Source of the DNA: Eubacterium sp.
Lineage (GTDB): Bacteria > Bacillota > Clostridia > Oscillospirales > Acutalibacteraceae
Assembly (NCBI GenBank): GCA_029052085.1
Contig: JAIDJS010000170.1
Coordinates: forward strand, 1 to 10,131
Direction: 5' to 3'
Length of the DNA: 10,131 nucleotides
In this document: in pieces, positions 5,452 through 10,131 of the stretch
How positions within the stretch are numbered: the first letter of the stretch is position 1
Layout: every line of letters begins with the position of its first letter
Made by a program: the position numbers and the translations under genes
Notes under the pieces: model-generated
Seen by the model: only the letters and a program-made list of their open reading frames with translations
Databases searched by the model: none
Told to the model about the DNA's origin: nothing

Positions 5452-6834
5452 TTATTCATAAAAGCCGATTTCGGAAATAACGGGATTGCTTCTGCTTTGG
5501 CGTATAACAAGCCTTGCACCAACGCATTTTCTGCCTTTTAATACAATCATTCTGCAGGCGCCGATAATCGTTTCCGAAGCTGCTCTTTTAAACTTCCCAT
5601 TTTCTTTTTTGATATAAATATCAAATTTTTCTACTCTTTGAGATTTTGTTATATCCTCTTTTATAATAACATATCTAAGCTTTCTGGGAGAATCAAAGGT
5701 AAAATCAATATATCCATCCTTTTGAGTAAATTCTCCGGGCTTATCAATAAGTATAGGCTTTGACGTCAGATTATGAATCCTCTTCCCGAGAGATTTGAGC
5801 GCACGAACATCCCTATGATGAATGATTCCCTTATCCGTAGGAGGAACATTAAGAAGAAACGTGCAATTCTTACCAACCGATGAAAGATAAAGCTTAAACA
5901 GCTTTTTGCCGCTTTTAACAGTTACATTTTCATTTTTACTGTAAAACCAGCCCCGTCGGATAGAAACATCCACCTCAGCGGGATACCAACAAAGCTCTTC
6001 ACTGTTTGAAAGTATCTTTCGGCTTCCCAAATCCTCATCTGTTGATGTTAAGTTTTTCAGCTTTACAGCATCCTTTTCCGAATGCTGACTGTTCTTACTT
6101 ATTGTTTCTGCCATACAAAGAGCTTTCGGAACAACGGAAAATTCAGATTTTCTTGTTTTTCCGCCCTCATTTCCAACCCAACGGATATCAGGGCCGCAAA
6201 TTGCAATATTCGCCGATGGCTGAAGTTTGCGTATAAGCGCATAATACCTTTGCCAATCATATTCAAACGCTCTTGCATTTGCACCCTTTGCACCATCAAA
6301 CCAAACCTCATTTATTTCTCCGTAATTGGTTAAAAGCTCCGTAAGCTGATTACAGAAATAATCATTATATGCTTCGGTTCCATAGGTTTCCTCGTGCATA
6401 TCCCATGGAGAGAGATAAACGCCAAAGTAAAGTCCATTGGCTTTACAGGCATCTGCCACCATTTTAACAATGTCGCCGTCAAAACCGGAGTTTTTAACTG
6501 AAAATTCAGTGTATTCCGACGGCCAGAGGCAGAAACCATCATGGTGCTTGCAGGTTAAAATAATACCTGAAGCGCCCGAAGCCTTGATGCTTCTTGCCCA
6601 TTGCTGCGGGTTTATGCTTTTAATCGTAAAATCAAGCGGTGTTTCCTTGCCTGTTCCCCATTCTCTTGCCGTTGCGGTGTTCATACCAAAATGAATAAAA
6701 CAATAAAACGGGTTTTCGGAAAGCCTTATCTGATTTTCACTTGGCAAAACGGATATATATCTTTTTACCTCATCATCAAACAGCGGATAACCGTTGTTAT
6801 TTGTTGTCCAATTCTTTAAAAACTGATTTTCCAT
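5452..6834 (-). CDS. Alpha-L-fucosidase, GH29 (subfamily-B-like)
   Basis: This 460-residue retaining glycosidase removes alpha-L-fucose, in this subfamily mostly alpha-1,3/1,4-linked and branched (Lewis-type or antennary) fucose. Active-site blocks are FIHFGMNT (46-53), KHHDGFCLWP (96-105) and EVWFDGAKG (176-184), with the nucleophile Asp180. RWVGNEGG (218-225) contains Glu223, whose spacing from the nucleophile fits the acid/base of GH29-B enzymes. After WYPAEVDVSIR (283-293) comes RGWFYS, where family members usually have PGWFYH. A beta-sandwich-like C-terminal region follows (about 360-460). There is no signal peptide or anchor, so the enzyme should be cytoplasmic and act on imported oligosaccharides. 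The start codon overlaps the mannosidase stop (TAATG), with AAAGG 9 bases upstream, so it is the second glycosidase of one operon. The substrate linkage is inferred from the subfamily only. Confidence 0.93.
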   Translation of the reverse strand: MENQFLKNWTTNNNGYPLFDDEVKRYISVLPSENQIRLSENPFYCFIHFGMNTATAREWGTGKETPLDFTIKSINPQQWARSIKASGASGIILTCKHHDGFCLWPSEYTEFSVKNSGFDGDIVKMVADACKANGLYFGVYLSPWDMHEETYGTEAYNDYFCNQLTELLTNYGEINEVWFDGAKGANARAFEYDWQRYYALIRKLQPSANIAICGPDIRWVGNEGGKTRKSEFSVVPKALCMAETISKNSQHSEKDAVKLKNLTSTDEDLGSRKILSNSEELCWYPAEVDVSIRRGWFYSKNENVTVKSGKKLFKLYLSSVGKNCTFLLNVPPTDKGIIHHRDVRALKSLGKRIHNLTSKPILIDKPGEFTQKDGYIDFTFDSPRKLRYVIIKEDITKSQRVEKFDIYIKKENGKFKRAASETIIGACRMIVLKGRKCVGARLVIRQSRSNPVISEIGFYE

Positions 6835-9800
6835 TAATTTCTACCTTTATTTCTGTGGGTAATAAAATTATCCCTGTCATTAAGATTCCAAACACATTTA
6901 TACTTTTGATAACGAACTTTTTCTGCGGCAGTCATCTTAAAGGTCTGCTTTCTCTTTTCATCAACCTCATCAAAAACAGGGGTAATAAGCTTTGCATCAT
7001 TTCCGAAATATTCCGTTGCAGAAATAACCACAACATCATTTTCAAAAGGAAGAGTTACACACTTTTTGCCCTTAACATCCATTTCAACAATATAGAAATA
7101 CATTCCCTTTGCAATTGCATCATTGCCGTTTACATGGCAATGGGTTGCTTCAAAACCAAGCTTACCGTCTTTAACATAGGCAGTATCCCCAAGGTCAACA
7201 AGATCCCATGCAGCAAATGCCTCAAACATATTGAAAACTTTTTTTGAAACTTTTTTGCCGTCAACATCAAATGTTACAAACTTATCATCATTAAGAGATG
7301 CGCAAAGAAGGCATAGCTTATCTGTATTCTCTGAAAGTTCAATTTTCTGTCCGTTAAGAACAAAGGCGTTAGCAGATGTTTTTGAAATTGCAAAATCAAT
7401 TCCGTTTACAGAAACGGATTCAGGGGTAATTTCACGGGGAATATTATATTCAAAATCAGATTTTTCGTTTCGCTGATGGGTTATGATGTTTTTATCAAAC
7501 TTAACATTGGCAGGAGCAGATTTTGCCTTTTTGCCTTTTACATCACTTTCCTTTAACGTTACTGCAAAGGTTTTGATTTCATATGGCTTAAAGCTTGTTA
7601 CAAGCTTTCCGTTTTCAACAACAGCATCGCATTTGAATTCCTCGCTTGCAAACATTTCCTTTGCAGAATCAATACCGTTTCCAAGCTCAATCAGAACATT
7701 TTCCGCATTTTCGTTTGCACCCTCATTCAGACGGATGATGATTTCATCACTATCCTCTGCCTTTTTCAATGCACGGATAATCACATTATCGGCAGAAATT
7801 TTGCCGAAGCTATAGTCAGAGCCAAGCTTTCCGCTGTGCTTTTCAGCCAAAACTGCAATCATCGGCTGAACGAATTTTCTTGCTTCAAGCTGCGTTGCCT
7901 TTCCAACCTTTCCGCTATGGCTGAAAATAGCAAAGGAATATCTGTTTAAACCGATATCAAGCATAGACTGCATTGAATCTATTCTGTAATTCTTAAGCGG
8001 TGTGTGAAGCACGGTTAATCTGAGCGAATGATTATCAAATTTATCCCAGCCGTATTTACATTCACTGATAACCGAAACACCAAAGCTTCCGCTTTCATCC
8101 GTTAAATCAGCCCATTTCTGAGCAGGAACTTCAAAAAGCTTTTCGCTCATATTTTCACGTTCAATAGCTCCAAGCCCCAAATCAAAGGTAGCTTTTTCAT
8201 TTGAACAGTTGAAAGCGAATTTATTTTTAGCAAGCGTGCAAAGACTCTGCCATTCAATTTCCGAATAAACCTCAACACATTCGCCGCCGTCTGAAAGCGC
8301 TATAATATTTGTAAATACAGAGCGTTTTTGATCCTCCTGAACAACACTGAACGCAACTCTTGCAGGACCGTTTTCCTCAATGCTGATTGAAACAAGGTTC
8401 GGAATTCTGTCTGCATTCTTGTTTGCTTCCTCATAATTCATTTCCCATGCAGGCCAATCCTTTGAACCGGTATAATTATATAGACCGAGAACAACAGGCT
8501 CTTTAAGAAGTTCTTTATCATCAAGAGTTTTATCAATAATGGATTCAATATTGCCCTGCTTATTTAACCTTACAATATATTTCTGATTTTCAGCAGTATT
8601 ATCATGTATTGAAATTTCAGATTTAACCTTACAGGGTTCATCACTTGGGCGAACATCATAAACACGGAAGCCAAGACTTTTAACAGATGCAATGAAAACA
8701 ATTTCCATAACACCGTCTTTTATTGAATTAACCTGACTTTTAACCTCTTTGCCCTTATCATCAAAAACTCTTGCATAAAACTTATTGTTACGGTTAAGTC
8801 TGATTTTAACGGCAGAGGTAATATCTGCTTCAATGGGATTTGATACAACGATCGGAGTACCTGTGCAGAAATCCGTTTTCATCAGTGTTGAAACAGCAGC
8901 AGTTGAAGCTTCAAGTTCACCTTTAAACTGGTTGGCAGACATTGCATAATCATTCCAGCTTCTGCGATACGCACGCTGAACCGATGTACCCGGCATATCA
9001 TCATGGAACTGATGTGCAATAAAACGCTTCCATGAGCGGTTGATAACCTTGCTGTTGTAATCATAAGCACCGAGATAGGAAGCAACAACACTGTTTCTTT
9101 CGGCAATATCGGCAAGCTCTTCACAGCGTCTGTTCCAGCGCTTGCCAACCGCACGGGAAGTATATCCACCGACACCGTGATTCTGCATAACAAGCTCTGT
9201 TTTCCAGACAGGCAGCTTATCCCTCTGCTCCTGCGTTAGCTTATTATCAATATCATGATAAATTTCATCAGCCTCAGCAACATAAACCTCTATATCATCA
9301 GAGTCATTTTTCTTTGTTTCTTCCTCAACAAATGATATGGATTTCTCCTTTGGAGCACCGCCCCTGTCGCCGATACCATGAAACATATAGGTCCAGTCCA
9401 GATCATATTCTTCATTCTTTTTAAATTTATCAAGCACAAAATCCCAATCACGAAGCTTCGTAAAGGTATAATAATAATCGTGAGGATTAACACAAGCATA
9501 AACATAGTTTCCGTCTACACCATACCATTTTCCGATATCAAACGGTGTTCCGTAAGCAGAACCCCATGTAAGCTTCTGTGTAGTAAAACCTTTCAGATTT
9601 GCATGGTGTTCTATTGACGGCAATGCCCAGCCAAAGCCAAAGCAATCGGGAAGATAAATATCAACACTTCTTTTGCCGAAGGTTTTATCAAAATACGAAT
9701 TACCGAAAAGAATATTTCTGAAAAGTGCTTCAGGAGATGGAATATTGGTATCCCCGTTTTCAAAAGCAGAGCCGCAGACATTCCATCTACCCTCCTTAAC

Positions 9801-10025
9801 ATATTCCTTTACCTTTTCAAAAAGTTCAGGATAATACTCCTCCATAAGCTCATAACGGTAACTGCCTTCAAAGTTAAACTTATATGTTGGATATTTTTTA
9901 AACATCTTAAAATTATCAACAAGCGTATTGTAAATATATGTAGAAACGGTTTTTTCAAAATCCCAGCTCCATATTGTATCCAAATGCGCTGTTGCAACGG
10001 TATAAATTTTTTTCTTTTTGCTCAT
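6834..10025 (-). CDS. Alpha-mannosidase, GH38
   Basis: This 1063-residue, zinc-dependent retaining enzyme releases alpha-linked mannose, as in N-glycan and related oligosaccharide breakdown. The N-terminal catalytic domain (about 1-270) shows HLDTIW with His14 and Asp16 as metal ligands, FNFEGSYRYE (50-59), and LPDCFGFGWA with the predicted nucleophile and metal ligand Asp127. The middle three-helix domain (about 280-365) has GGYTSRA and RWNRRCEELADIAER, then HQFHDDMPGTS (338-348), where His341 is the expected fourth zinc ligand. The remaining roughly 700 residues are beta-rich GH38 C-terminal domains. The length is normal for bacterial GH38, and there is no signal peptide, so it is cytoplasmic. 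The ATG at 10025 has AGGAGG 7 bases upstream. It lies 15 bases after an upstream gene and overlaps the fucosidase gene by one base, so all three are probably co-transcribed. The exact mannoside linkage is not visible. Confidence 0.95.
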   Translation of the reverse strand: MSKKKKIYTVATAHLDTIWSWDFEKTVSTYIYNTLVDNFKMFKKYPTYKFNFEGSYRYELMEEYYPELFEKVKEYVKEGRWNVCGSAFENGDTNIPSPEALFRNILFGNSYFDKTFGKRSVDIYLPDCFGFGWALPSIEHHANLKGFTTQKLTWGSAYGTPFDIGKWYGVDGNYVYACVNPHDYYYTFTKLRDWDFVLDKFKKNEEYDLDWTYMFHGIGDRGGAPKEKSISFVEEETKKNDSDDIEVYVAEADEIYHDIDNKLTQEQRDKLPVWKTELVMQNHGVGGYTSRAVGKRWNRRCEELADIAERNSVVASYLGAYDYNSKVINRSWKRFIAHQFHDDMPGTSVQRAYRRSWNDYAMSANQFKGELEASTAAVSTLMKTDFCTGTPIVVSNPIEADITSAVKIRLNRNNKFYARVFDDKGKEVKSQVNSIKDGVMEIVFIASVKSLGFRVYDVRPSDEPCKVKSEISIHDNTAENQKYIVRLNKQGNIESIIDKTLDDKELLKEPVVLGLYNYTGSKDWPAWEMNYEEANKNADRIPNLVSISIEENGPARVAFSVVQEDQKRSVFTNIIALSDGGECVEVYSEIEWQSLCTLAKNKFAFNCSNEKATFDLGLGAIERENMSEKLFEVPAQKWADLTDESGSFGVSVISECKYGWDKFDNHSLRLTVLHTPLKNYRIDSMQSMLDIGLNRYSFAIFSHSGKVGKATQLEARKFVQPMIAVLAEKHSGKLGSDYSFGKISADNVIIRALKKAEDSDEIIIRLNEGANENAENVLIELGNGIDSAKEMFASEEFKCDAVVENGKLVTSFKPYEIKTFAVTLKESDVKGKKAKSAPANVKFDKNIITHQRNEKSDFEYNIPREITPESVSVNGIDFAISKTSANAFVLNGQKIELSENTDKLCLLCASLNDDKFVTFDVDGKKVSKKVFNMFEAFAAWDLVDLGDTAYVKDGKLGFEATHCHVNGNDAIAKGMYFYIVEMDVKGKKCVTLPFENDVVVISATEYFGNDAKLITPVFDEVDEKRKQTFKMTAAEKVRYQKYKCVWNLNDRDNFITHRNKGRN

Positions 10026-10031
10026 AACAAA

Positions 10032-10038
10032 ACCTCCT
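10032..10038 (-). promoter_or_regulatory. Strong Shine-Dalgarno site of the GH38 gene
   Basis: The minus strand reads AGGAGGT, a near-complete match to the 16S anti-Shine-Dalgarno. The AGGAGG core is 7 bases before the ATG at 10025. It is the strongest ribosome site in the window and sits in the 15-base gap after the upstream stop codon. Confidence 0.85.
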
Positions 10039-10040
10039 GA

Positions 10041-10131
10041 TTAATTACTAACATTTTTTGAAACCATATCAACAAGCTCATCAGCATAAACGATTTCAAT
10101 ATGCTCATCAAGCAATGATACAAAATAATTA
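10041..10131 (-). CDS. 3' end of an unrecognised gene of the glycosidase operon
   Basis: The minus strand is open from the right edge to a TAA at 10041-10043, giving the last 30 codons of a protein ending EIVYADELVDMVSKNVSN. It is 15 bases before the GH38 ATG and on the same strand, so it is very likely in the same operon. Thirty residues, an acidic segment and a short basic end are not enough for me to name a family; a glycan enzyme or transport-related protein would fit the neighbourhood, but that is context only. Confidence 0.6.
   Translation of the reverse strand, partial: NYFVSLLDEHIEIVYADELVDMVSKNVSN

Noticed and set aside
6741..7247. 168-codon open frame on the plus strand opposite the GH29/GH38 junction
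   Set aside because: It is antisense to two well-supported genes, has no family resemblance, and its composition follows from their complement.
1..10131. CRISPR arrays, tRNA or rRNA genes, insertion sequences, phage or defence genes
   Set aside because: I looked along both strands and saw no regularly spaced repeats, cloverleaf-like segments, transposase motifs or defence-family domains.

Overview
The window reads as chromosomal DNA of a low-GC, Gram-positive, probably anaerobic bacterium of the Bacillota (class Clostridia; a gut or host-associated lineage is my inference). The reasons are a MurT/GatD pair for lipid II amidation, strong AGGAG-type Shine-Dalgarno sites, a sigma factor followed by a DUF4179-type membrane protein, a YtqA-like radical SAM protein, and cytoplasmic GH38 and GH29 glycosidases of the kind common in gut Clostridia. 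Coding density is high. I see no mobile element, CRISPR array, tRNA or rRNA.

Layout. (1) Positions 1-1763, minus strand: murT followed by gatD, which is cut by the left edge. They overlap by four bases (ATGA) and encode the two subunits of lipid II isoglutaminyl synthase. (2) Positions 1764-1819: a very short divergent intergenic region with two back-to-back promoter-like elements. (3) Positions 1820-3452, plus strand: an inositol-monophosphatase-family phosphatase overlapping a YtqA/TIGR01212 radical SAM protein, closed by an intrinsic terminator at 3436-3471 whose loop holds the stop codon. (4) Positions 3489-5229, minus strand: a two-gene module of an ECF-like sigma factor and, overlapping its end by 11 bases, a single-pass membrane protein of the DUF4179 kind that is probably its anti-sigma factor or sensor. 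(5) Positions 5230-5451: a 222-base intergenic region with inverted repeats. (6) Positions 5452-10131, minus strand: a glycan-degradation operon. It runs from the 3' end of an unrecognised gene at the right edge, through a large GH38 alpha-mannosidase, to a GH29 subfamily-B-type alpha-L-fucosidase. Junctions are tight (15-base gap, then a TAATG overlap).

How the genes work together. The two glycosidases lack signal peptides, so they probably trim imported fucosylated, mannose-containing oligosaccharides such as N-glycan fragments inside the cell. The sigma/DUF4179 pair is probably an autonomous signal-response unit. The murT-gatD operon serves the cell wall. The phosphatase/radical SAM operon looks like housekeeping metabolism and tRNA modification. 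Nothing here is clearly a new system. The least explained parts are the sigma/DUF4179 module with its structured upstream region, and the compact divergent promoter pair that predicts a leaderless murT mRNA.
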